Shown here piece after piece: positions 1 through 6,349 of a stretch of DNA of 30,826 bases. The notes below the pieces were generated by a model. It had not been told where the DNA came from. It saw only the letters and a list, made by a program, of their open reading frames with translations, and did no database searches. Numbering within the stretch: the stretch's first letter is position 1; every line of letters starts with the position of its first letter. The DNA is taken from positions 1 through 30,826 of the forward strand of contig JAEZCS010000090.1 in the NCBI GenBank assembly GCA_023433445.1, given 5' to 3'. This stretch comes from Pseudomonadota bacterium. GTDB lineage: Bacteria > Pseudomonadota > Alphaproteobacteria > Sphingomonadales > Sphingomonadaceae. Position numbers and translations under genes: made by a program.

Positions 1-377
1 CGTCCGCCACCCTGGCCACCACCCGGCGCGCCATCGAGCATGGTCAGCACTGCGCCCGGACCCTGCAGCACAACTTCGGTCGTGTAGCGGTCGTTGCCCG
101 ACTGATCCTGCCACTTGCGCGTGCGCAGCTGGCCTTCGACATAGACCTTCGAACCCTTGCGCAGGAAGCGTTCGGCGACGCCCGCAAGTCCTTCGGAAAA
201 GATCGAGACGCTATGCCATTCGGTGCGCTCCTTGCGCTCGCCCGACATGCGGTCCTTCCAGCTTTCGGATGTAGCGATGCGAAGGTTGCAAACCTTGCCG
301 CCATTCTGGAAGCTCTTCACTTCCGGGTCGGCGCCCAGATTGCCGACCAGAATGACCTTGTTTACCGAACCCGCCAT
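1..377 (-). CDS. ssb: Single-stranded DNA-binding protein SSB (partial, C-terminus beyond left edge)
   Basis: SSB coats single-stranded DNA during replication, repair and recombination. The visible 125 residues begin MAGSVNKVILVGNLGADPEV and continue with KVCNLRIATSESW, ERTEWHSV and KGSKVYVEGQLRTRKW, which is the OB-fold of bacterial SSB in the expected order. The last visible residues turn glycine-rich (GAPGGGQGGG), the start of the flexible linker; the acidic C-terminal tip that binds partner proteins lies outside the window. The start ATG (377-375) follows a clear GGAGG ribosome site. It lies 49 nt downstream of the feoB stop on the same strand, with TATAAG in the gap as a possible -10, so it may have its own promoter. 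Identification is secure; only the far end is unknown. Confidence 0.96.
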   Translation of the reverse strand, partial: MAGSVNKVILVGNLGADPEVKSFQNGGKVCNLRIATSESWKDRMSGERKERTEWHSVSIFSEGLAGVAERFLRKGSKVYVEGQLRTRKWQDQSGNDRYTTEVVLQGPGAVLTMLDGAPGGGQGGG

Positions 378-426
378 ATTTCCTCCGATACTTTGGAGGT
401 TCTTATAGTCGGCTAGGCTACGGACG

Positions 427-2286
427 CTACCCTAAACCTATGGCGCTCGCGGTCCAGAAAGTCACCCCAGCCGCAGCATATGCAAGCGCGAAAAGATAGC
501 CGATCATGAAGAGCGGCCATTTCCAGCCATTGGTTTCGCGCTTCGTGACGGCGATGGTCGAAATGCACTGCGGTGCGAAGACGAACCAGGCGAGGAACGC
601 CAAAGCAGTGGGCAACGGCCAATTGTCCTTCAGCCGCTCGCCCAGGCTCTGCTCCAACTTGGCTTCATCCTCGTCAGCTTCGAGCGAATAGACGGTCGCC
701 AGCGCGGATACAGCTACTTCGCGGGCGGCCATCGCCGGGATCAACGCCAAGGATATGTCGCGATTGAAGCCGATCGGCTCCAGCACGACGTTGAGCCCGT
801 TTGCGATGCGCCCGGCGACCGAATAATTGACCTGGCTCACCGCGCTGTCTTCGGGCGCCTTGGGGAAGCTCAGCAGCAGCCACAGGATCACAGTGGACGC
901 GAAAATGATCGTGCCCGCGCGCTTGAGGAAGGTGATCGCGCGCTGCCATAGGCCCAGCACGATATCCTGTGGGCGCGGCCATTGATATTTGGGCATTTCC
1001 ATCAGGAATCCGCCGCTCGCGCCTTTAGTCACCGTGAGGCGCAGCACGAGTGCGACCAGCATCGCACCGATGATTCCCGCGATGTAGAGGCAAAAGAGCA
1101 CCAGGCCCTGAAGGCCGATGCCCAGGCCTACAGTCCTCGCCGGAATGAAAGCGCCAATGATCACCGCATAGACCGGCAGCCGAGCCGAGCAGGTCATGAG
1201 CGGTGCAATCAAGATCGTCGTCAACCGGTCCTTGGGATCGGAAATGGTGCGCGTCGCCATGATACCCGGCACGGCGCAGGCGAAGGAGGAGAGAAGGGGG
1301 ATGAAGGCGCGGCCCGAAAGGCCGACGCGCGCCATCAGGCCATCCATCAGGAATGCGGCGCGAACCATATAGCCGGTCGCTTCCAGCATGAGGATGAAGA
1401 AGAAGAGTATCAGGATCTGCGGCAGGAAGACGACGACCGATCCGACGCCGTTGATGACGCCGTCAACCAGGAAGGATCGTAGCAGCCCGTCTGGCAGGGC
1501 GTCGCTGACCGTCGTGCTGGCTGCCTCCGCCAGTCCCTCGATCATGGCGATGGGGGCGGCCGACCAGGCATAGACGGCCTGGAACATGATGAAGAGCAGT
1601 GCGAGCAGCAGCAGCAGCCCGGCGATGGGGTGCAGTGCAACCCGATCAACCGCAGCCGTCAGTCGGCGGGAGGGCGTTTCGCGCACTATCGCCACGCGGG
1701 CGATCCTGCGTGCCTCGGATCGCAAGGCGTCAAAGCCAAGCGGGTCGGCGGCCGGCCGCGCCTTGGAGCTTCCGTCGAACAGGGCGTCCAGCTCGGTGCG
1801 CAGATGGTCCAGGCCCCGCTTGCGCACCGCCACGGTTGATATGACCGGCACGCCCAGTTCGCGCGCCAGGACATTGGCATCCAGCTCCAGCCCATCGCGG
1901 GTGGCGAGGTCGACCATGTTGAGCGCTACCACGGTCGGCAGGCCAAGGGCGATCAGTTCAAGTGCGAAGCGGAGATGATTGTCCAGGTTCGACGCGTCCA
2001 CCACGACGACCAGAGCATCTGGCAGGCGCTCGCCATGCTGTTTGCCCAGCACGACATCGCGGGTCACCTGCTCGTCGGGACTGGTGGGATTGAGGCCGTA
2101 GGTGCCGGGCAGATCGACCAGTTCGAGTGGGCGGCCATCGGACAGCGACAGCCTGCCTGCTTTTCGTTCCACGGTGACGCCCGGATAGTTGCCGAGTTTC
2201 TGTCGTGCGCCGGTCAGGGCGTTGAACAGGGCGCTCTTGCCGGCGTTGGGATTGCCGACCAGCGCGATCAGCGGCAGGCTGCTCAT
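427..2286 (-). CDS. feoB: Ferrous iron transporter FeoB
   Basis: FeoB is the inner-membrane Fe(2+) uptake protein with an N-terminal G-protein domain. In this 619-residue reading the G1 motif GNPNAGKS is at 11-18, G3 DLPG at 58-61 and G4 NMVD at 123-126. After about residue 250 come many hydrophobic membrane segments with two Gate-type repeats (RSFLVDGVINGVGSVVVFLP and the RLPVYAVIIGAF region). A longer open frame reaches upstream to 2433, but the first 49 residues of it are arginine-rich and unlike FeoB. The ATG at 2286 overlaps the feoA stop (ATGA), which fixes the start and indicates translational coupling. At 619 residues it is shorter than the E. coli protein (773) because the C-terminal cytoplasmic tail is short, and there is no FeoC gene nearby. 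Confidence 0.97.
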   Translation of the reverse strand: MSSLPLIALVGNPNAGKSALFNALTGARQKLGNYPGVTVERKAGRLSLSDGRPLELVDLPGTYGLNPTSPDEQVTRDVVLGKQHGERLPDALVVVVDASNLDNHLRFALELIALGLPTVVALNMVDLATRDGLELDANVLARELGVPVISTVAVRKRGLDHLRTELDALFDGSSKARPAADPLGFDALRSEARRIARVAIVRETPSRRLTAAVDRVALHPIAGLLLLLALLFIMFQAVYAWSAAPIAMIEGLAEAASTTVSDALPDGLLRSFLVDGVINGVGSVVVFLPQILILFFFILMLEATGYMVRAAFLMDGLMARVGLSGRAFIPLLSSFACAVPGIMATRTISDPKDRLTTILIAPLMTCSARLPVYAVIIGAFIPARTVGLGIGLQGLVLFCLYIAGIIGAMLVALVLRLTVTKGASGGFLMEMPKYQWPRPQDIVLGLWQRAITFLKRAGTIIFASTVILWLLLSFPKAPEDSAVSQVNYSVAGRIANGLNVVLEPIGFNRDISLALIPAMAAREVAVSALATVYSLEADEDEAKLEQSLGERLKDNWPLPTALAFLAWFVFAPQCISTIAVTKRETNGWKWPLFMIGYLFALAYAAAGVTFWTASAIGLG

Positions 2287-2561
2287 GCCTCGTCCGCCGG
2301 GCCGGTGCGGACAGTGATGGCGGCGGCATGACTGCGCCGCATGGCGATGGTCATGCGACCTACCCTGCAGGCGATCGGGCCTCGGCCAAGCAGGCCGCCA
2401 TGGTGAAGCGCTTCGACGCTCGCGCCTTCGCACAGACCAAATTCGCGCAGGCGCTGACCGTCAGAGGCGGTCAGCGCGTCCCAATCGATCAGGTCGACAT
2501 AGGCTGGCTGGCGCAGCGGCAGTTCGGTCAGGCGCAAGGAAGAAGAACTCACTGAAGGCAC
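2283..2561 (-). CDS. feoA: Ferrous iron transport accessory protein FeoA
   Basis: This 92-residue protein has the SH3-like FeoA core: LRLTELPLRQPAYVDLIDW, then LREFGLCEGASVEALHHGGLLGRGPIACRVGRMTIAMRR, where the segment from RLREFGL to IAMRR is the typical FeoA pattern. FeoA is a small cytosolic partner of FeoB needed for iron uptake. Its stop codon overlaps the feoB start by the ATGA arrangement, so the two are one operon. The short serine-rich N-terminus (MPSVSSSS) makes the exact start slightly uncertain. A partial palindrome at 2572-2587, just upstream, is a candidate iron-responsive operator. Confidence 0.93.
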   Translation of the reverse strand: MPSVSSSSLRLTELPLRQPAYVDLIDWDALTASDGQRLREFGLCEGASVEALHHGGLLGRGPIACRVGRMTIAMRRSHAAAITVRTGPADEA

Positions 2562-2571
2562 CTGCGAGTGA

Positions 2572-2587
2572 CTATCAATATAGATAG
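2572..2587 (-). promoter_or_regulatory. Candidate operator upstream of feoAB: CTATC-N6-GATAG
   Basis: The sequence CTATCAATATAGATAG is an inverted repeat with 5-bp perfect arms and an AT-rich centre; 14 of 16 positions are symmetric. It lies 11 nt upstream of the feoA start, inside the 63-nt gap after the COQ9-family gene. Its position fits repression by an iron-sensing regulator, but it does not match a Fur or Irr box that I can recite with confidence, so the regulator is not named. The AT-rich stretch could instead be part of a -10 region. Confidence 0.35.
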
Positions 2588-2624
2588 GAAAAGGCCAGCC
2601 GGAATCGCGGCGTCATAACGCCGG

Positions 2625-3290
2625 TCAGATGGCGGGGTAGCGGAGCCTGCCGACGAAGCGGGCAAGGCTCAGCCTTTCGCCACCACCAATGCCCTTCCAC
2701 TTGGCCTTGGCTCGCTCGAAACGCATCACCCCTTCGATGCGGCGATCCAGGAAGGCGCGCGTGTCGGCCCAATCGTCGCTGTCGTCATCCACGAACACCA
2801 GCAACGTCGCGGCGTATACGCCCGCCAGCGTCAGGCGCTTGCTGTAATGATTGAGGTCGGTCGCGCTGTCGCCAGCGGCGCGCCACATGACATCGGCGGC
2901 TCTCCAGCCAAGCCGCGCTGCGCGGACGCTGTTCTGTGGCAGCGCCATGACGGCAAGCGCGCGGCGCAGCGCTTCCCTGTCGCGCGCCAGCAGCGTCAGC
3001 CGCGCCGTGATCAACGCGACGATGCGTTGGCGGATCGACATGGTGACTAGCTTTTCCGCAGGCAGCGCCTCCAGCATCCCCGCGTCGATGCTCGCAAACC
3101 ACGCGTCGATCATGTCCATCGCTCCGCCTTGAAAAGCCAGCTGAGCGATCTCCGCGTCTATACGCGCTTCTGACGCGGCCATGTGGACGGCTGCCGGCCG
3201 CCAGCCGTCAAAGGCAGCGTGGCGGGGCACGATCGGCGCGAGGTACCCCCGCACTTCGTCCAGGGTCGGGTCTTCGGGCAATGTCTTCAT
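2625..3290 (-). CDS. COQ9-family protein (ubiquinone biosynthesis accessory)
   Basis: The 221-residue product resembles the COQ9 family, a TetR-like-fold lipid-binding protein that supports ubiquinone biosynthesis in mitochondria and alphaproteobacteria. Family-typical stretches are PTLDEVRGYLAPIVPRHAAF near the N-terminus, then SIRQRIVALITARL, and in the second half ALPQNSVRAARLGWRAADVMWRAAGD followed by DLNHYSKRLTLAGVYAATLL and FLDRRIEGVMRFERAKAKWK. The start at 3290 (MKTLPEDPT) is preferred over the upstream GTG or ATG codons because it has an AGGAG site four to eight nt before it. The gene is upstream of feoAB on the same strand and divergent from the TonB-family gene. No ubiquinone gene is nearby. 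Confidence 0.87.
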   Translation of the reverse strand: MKTLPEDPTLDEVRGYLAPIVPRHAAFDGWRPAAVHMAASEARIDAEIAQLAFQGGAMDMIDAWFASIDAGMLEALPAEKLVTMSIRQRIVALITARLTLLARDREALRRALAVMALPQNSVRAARLGWRAADVMWRAAGDSATDLNHYSKRLTLAGVYAATLLVFVDDDSDDWADTRAFLDRRIEGVMRFERAKAKWKGIGGGERLSLARFVGRLRYPAI

Positions 3291-3345
3291 GGCTCCTATG
3301 GTAGGATGCCAGATGGTCACGCACAAGTTCCCGCAGGACTATATA

Positions 3346-3390
3346 ATGTTGCAACATCTCATTGGTTATGATGTAACATTATGTTGCTGC
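3346..3390. promoter_or_regulatory. Candidate operator cluster between the COQ9-family and TonB-family genes
   Basis: The 137-nt divergent intergenic region holds the perfect 12-bp palindrome ATGTTGCAACAT (3346-3357) and, 28 to 29 bp further centre to centre, AACATTATGTT (3375-3385), which is perfect apart from its central base. The 7-mer ATGTTGC occurs at 3346 and again at 3381. TATAAT at 3342-3347 overlaps the first palindrome and could serve as a -10 for the plus-strand gene. The layout suggests a dimeric regulator controlling one or both divergent genes; the protein is unknown. Confidence 0.45.
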
Positions 3391-3427
3391 GGCCCATGGG
3401 TCGAGTAAGGCTAGGATGGAGGATGCG

Positions 3428-4123
3428 ATGGCAATGTTGGCAATGCATGCGCCGAGAGGACGGAACGAGTCTGGCTACAGTGGCGGCGGGGGATCGCCCG
3501 CCGCTATGGGAGCGACCATCGCGGTTCATGCGCTGGTGGTAGGCGCTTTCATCCTTATACCGAAGGAGGTGATCGCCCCCTATGTGCCGCAGATTCTGAT
3601 CGGTAACCAGATTCCGCTCGACCCTTCACCCCCGCCTGAAGCCCAGCCGCAACCTCCCGAGGCGAAGCTTTCAACCCAACCAATGATAGACCCCATAGCC
3701 TCCAATCCCGATGATCTGGTCCAGCTTCCTGACAGCGGAGAGGGTTTGATAACGCTGGCGGGTGGCACAAGCATTGGCGACGGCGCCGGTGGCAGTGTCA
3801 TAGAGCCGCCCGTCAACCCGGTCCGTGAGCCCGTGGTCACGGAAGTCGGCATCGACCCGCGCGCCATGTCAGCCTTTCAGCCGGATTACCCCGGCACGAT
3901 GATTCGGCAAGGGGTGGAGGGGGCCGTCACCGTCCGCGTCAGTGTCGGCGCTGACGGCAGGGTCACCGGTATCGAGCGGCTATCCGCCACCGATGAAGCC
4001 TTCTGGATCGCCACCCAGCGGCATGCGATGCGCAAGTGGCGCTTTCGCCCCGCGACTCGCGATGGCGTGCCGGTGCCTGCAACAAAGGTTCTTACCGTCC
4101 ATTTCAGGCTGACCGACCGGTAA
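3428..4123 (+). CDS. TonB-family energy transducer protein
   Basis: This 231-residue protein has the TonB layout. A short cytosolic N-terminus is followed by one hydrophobic anchor (about 27-45, AVHALVVGAFILI), then a proline-rich periplasmic spacer (PSPPPEAQPQPPEA), and a C-terminal TonB domain of about 90 residues containing YPGTMIRQGVEGAVTVRVSV and ending with AMRKWRFRPA...VLTVHFRL. TonB proteins couple the proton gradient to outer-membrane receptors, often for iron, which suits the nearby feoAB. No exbB/exbD pair is present in the window. An ATG four codons upstream (3416) is possible, but the GGAGG at 3418-3422 sits five nt before the ATG at 3428 and decides the start. Confidence 0.88.
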   Translation: MAMLAMHAPRGRNESGYSGGGGSPAAMGATIAVHALVVGAFILIPKEVIAPYVPQILIGNQIPLDPSPPPEAQPQPPEAKLSTQPMIDPIASNPDDLVQLPDSGEGLITLAGGTSIGDGAGGSVIEPPVNPVREPVVTEVGIDPRAMSAFQPDYPGTMIRQGVEGAVTVRVSVGADGRVTGIERLSATDEAFWIATQRHAMRKWRFRPATRDGVPVPATKVLTVHFRLTDR

Positions 4124-4188
4124 GCCTCGCAACGTCGGATGCAAGGCTCGCCTTTGCATCCGGCGCTGCCCTATCCTATATACCGGCG

Positions 4189-4641
4189 ATGGCCATCTTT
4201 CCCCGTCCGGTCTCTCCCAAAAGCGCGCTTGGCGACCTGTGGACCTATTTCCGCGAGAATCGACCCCACAAATGGCCGGTTCTCGGGCTATCGATGGCGC
4301 TCACCTGGGTCATGATCTGGGCGTTCATGGATGCGAACACCAACACGATGCCTACGCGCAACAAGATCATCTATGTGGAGAGCTGGGACGCAAGCCGCTC
4401 GGACGCAGCGATAATCCTGCAGCAGAAGATCGATCTCGCGAAGAGCGAGGCGGCATTGCAGAAGCGGCAGAAGCAGATGCAGGGCTGGGCCGACGCATTC
4501 GGCATCGACTGGCGGGCAGAGGAAGCGCGCAACAGCGCACGGCGCAAGGAAGCGTTGAAGCAGATCAACGCGCAGCTTGATTCGCGACTGGCCCAGGCGG
4601 AAGCGGCGGGAGAAGCCGCGCCCAAACCCAGCCAGAATTGA
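4189..4641 (+). CDS. Hypothetical single-pass membrane protein with C-terminal coiled coil
   Basis: I do not recognise a named family. The 150-residue product has a basic N-terminus, one membrane segment at about residues 29-48 (WPVLGLSMALTWVMIWAF) and then a charged, alanine-rich helical tail (DLAKSEAALQKRQKQM, then RRKEALKQINAQLDSRLAQAEAAGEAA) that should form a coiled coil. The open frame extends upstream to 4036 inside the TonB-family gene; the ATG at 4189 is chosen because the membrane-protein character starts there and the upstream residues are not coding-like. The stop overlaps a possible TTG start of ribD, so it is probably co-transcribed with the riboflavin genes. A role in that pathway is not implied by the sequence. 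Confidence 0.75.
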   Translation: MAIFPRPVSPKSALGDLWTYFRENRPHKWPVLGLSMALTWVMIWAFMDANTNTMPTRNKIIYVESWDASRSDAAIILQQKIDLAKSEAALQKRQKQMQGWADAFGIDWRAEEARNSARRKEALKQINAQLDSRLAQAEAAGEAAPKPSQN

Positions 4642-4649
4642 ACTCCTCC

Positions 4650-5633
4650 ATGGCCGACCCCGCCGACGATCGCCGTTTCATGGCAGCGGCCATCGCCCTG
4701 TCGGAACGGGGCCGGGGCCTTTCCACGCCCAATCCCAATGTCGGCTGCCTCATCGTCCGGCAGGGGGCTGTCGTCGGCCGCGGCTGGACCCAGAAGGGTG
4801 GTCGGCCTCATGCCGAAGCGCAGGCGTTGGACCAGGCGCAGGACCAGGCGCGCGGCGCGACGGCCTATGTGACGCTGGAACCATGTTTTCATCTGTCGGC
4901 CCGTGGGCCGCGCTGTGCCGATCTGATGGCGCGAGCAGGCGTGGCCCGCGTGGTGATCGCCCTGCGCGATCCTGACCCACGCACCGATGGACAGGGCGCG
5001 CGGCATCTGCGCGAACGCGGTGTCGAGGTTGAAATGGGTCTGATGGCCAGTCAAGCCGCTGCCGCCATGCGCGGTTTCGTCCTGGGGCAGACGCTGGGCC
5101 GCCCTTCCGTCACCCTGAAGCTTGGCCTGTCCCTCGATGGCTGTATCGCGCTCAAGGACGGGTCGAGCCGCTGGATCACGGGTGAAGCCGCGCGGGCCCA
5201 TGCGCATCTGGAGCGGGCGCGGCATGACGCCATTCTCGTCGGAAGCGGCACGCTGCGCGCCGACGCGCCGCGCCTCGACGTGCGGTTGCCCGGGCTCGAG
5301 GATCGCTCGCCCCGCCGCCTTCTATTGACGCGCGGCGGTGCGCCCGAAGGCTGGGAAGCCCTAGCGCAACCGGAGGATATCGCCGCGCTCGATCAGGTCG
5401 ATCATCTGATGGTGGAAGGCGGCGCGGCAACGGCCGCCGCGTTCCTGCGGGCGGACTTGATCGACCGTCTGCTCCTCTACCGCGCGCCCGTCATCATCGG
5501 TGGCGGCCTGCCCGGAATTGGCGACATCGGCCTGTCAGACCTGGCTCAGGCGCATCACCGCTGGGCTTTGACGGACGAACGGCAGCTGGGCGAGGACCGG
5601 CTGGAGGTTTACGAACGGCGGCGCGACGCTTAG
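4650..5633 (+). CDS. ribD: Bifunctional pyrimidine deaminase/reductase RibD
   Basis: RibD carries out the second and third steps of riboflavin synthesis, deaminating and then reducing the pyrimidine produced from GTP. The N-terminal deaminase has NPNVGCLIV, the zinc-site HAEAQAL and TLEPCFHLSARGPRC, with nine residues between the two cysteines. The reductase starts near residue 145 with RPSVTLKLGLSLDGCIALKD and includes SRWITG, DAILVGSGTLRADAPRL and MVEGGAATAAAFL. At 327 residues it is shorter than the E. coli protein (367), mainly because the linker before MVEGG is reduced. The start could be the ATG at 4650, a TTG at 4638 overlapping the previous stop, or the ATG at 4680; none has a strong ribosome site. 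Confidence 0.95.
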   Translation: MADPADDRRFMAAAIALSERGRGLSTPNPNVGCLIVRQGAVVGRGWTQKGGRPHAEAQALDQAQDQARGATAYVTLEPCFHLSARGPRCADLMARAGVARVVIALRDPDPRTDGQGARHLRERGVEVEMGLMASQAAAAMRGFVLGQTLGRPSVTLKLGLSLDGCIALKDGSSRWITGEAARAHAHLERARHDAILVGSGTLRADAPRLDVRLPGLEDRSPRRLLLTRGGAPEGWEALAQPEDIAALDQVDHLMVEGGAATAAAFLRADLIDRLLLYRAPVIIGGGLPGIGDIGLSDLAQAHHRWALTDERQLGEDRLEVYERRRDA

Positions 5634-5665
5634 GAGCGTCACGCAAGCAGCAGGATCGCATACCC

Positions 5666-6277
5666 ATGTTCACCGGCATCATTACCGACATCGGCACCAT
5701 TCGCTCCGCCGAGCAGCGCGGCGACCTGCGCCTCGTCATCGGCACCGCCTATGACATGGATGGCGTCGCAATCGGCGCCTCGATCGCTTGCTCTGGCGCT
5801 TGCCTGACGGTGGTAGAGAAGGGTGCGGACTGGTTCGCCGTCGATCTGTCTGCCGAAACGGTGGATCGCACCGCGCCGGCTCTGTGGACACAGGGTGGCA
5901 GGCTGAACCTTGAACGTGCGCTAAAGGTGGGTGACGAGCTGGGCGGCCATATCGTCACCGGCCATGTCGATGGTGTCGGCACATTGGTCTCGGCCACCCC
6001 GGAAGGGGATTCCACCCGGCTGGTGATCGCCGCGCCTCCGGCACTCGCTCCTGCTCTGGCGGCCAAGGGATCGATAACGGTTGATGGCATTTCGCTCACG
6101 GTCAATGGCGTCGAGGATCAGCCGGACGGCTCTGTGGAGTTCGGCCTCAACATCATTCCGCACACCGCCGCTGCCACAACTTTGGACGAATTGACCCCAG
6201 GCCGGGCGTTCAATTTGGAAATCGATGTGCTGGCGCGATATCTTGATCGGATGCAGAGCTTGCGCCAAGCAATGTGA
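5666..6277 (+). CDS. ribE: Riboflavin synthase alpha chain
   Basis: Riboflavin synthase converts two molecules of 6,7-dimethyl-8-ribityllumazine into riboflavin and the pyrimidine intermediate. The 203-residue product starts with the family hallmark MFTGII and contains two homologous lumazine-binding halves: MFTGIITDIG...SIACSGACLTV and GGHIVTGHVDGVGTL...GSITVDGISLTVNGV, with the trimerisation-type tail LEIDVLARYLDRM. The length is normal. The gene is 32 nt downstream of ribD. Its stop codon lies within the first half site of the operator region of ribBX, so the ribBX promoter starts at the very end of this gene. It is called ribC in some species. Confidence 0.96.
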   Translation: MFTGIITDIGTIRSAEQRGDLRLVIGTAYDMDGVAIGASIACSGACLTVVEKGADWFAVDLSAETVDRTAPALWTQGGRLNLERALKVGDELGGHIVTGHVDGVGTLVSATPEGDSTRLVIAAPPALAPALAAKGSITVDGISLTVNGVEDQPDGSVEFGLNIIPHTAAATTLDELTPGRAFNLEIDVLARYLDRMQSLRQAM

Positions 6278-6314
6278 TTTGTCTCTTGATAAAATCACAT
6301 CTTGATGTGATATC
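6272..6314 (+). promoter_or_regulatory. Candidate operator/promoter of the HTH-ribBX gene with three ATGTGAT half sites
   Basis: ATGTGATTT (6272-6280) and AAATCACAT (6292-6300) form a perfect 9-bp inverted repeat with an 11-nt spacer. ATCACATC (6294-6301) and GATGTGAT (6304-6311) form a perfect 8-bp inverted repeat around TT. The outer two half sites are direct repeats 33 bp apart, about three helical turns. TTGATA (6286-6291) could be a -35 box, and weak -10-like sequence GATATC follows at 6309-6314, which would place the second palindrome between the promoter elements, as in simple repression. The gene it precedes encodes its own helix-turn-helix domain. The repeats are seen directly; promoter and binding are inference. 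Confidence 0.6.
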
Positions 6315-6349
6315 TCCGCTCCAAGGCCGTGTTGGCCAAGGAGTCGCGC

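Noticed and set aside
6278..6349. FMN riboswitch upstream of ribBX
   Set aside because: The 72-nt gap is too short for the aptamer, and the conserved junction sequences are not seen; only DNA-type inverted repeats are present.
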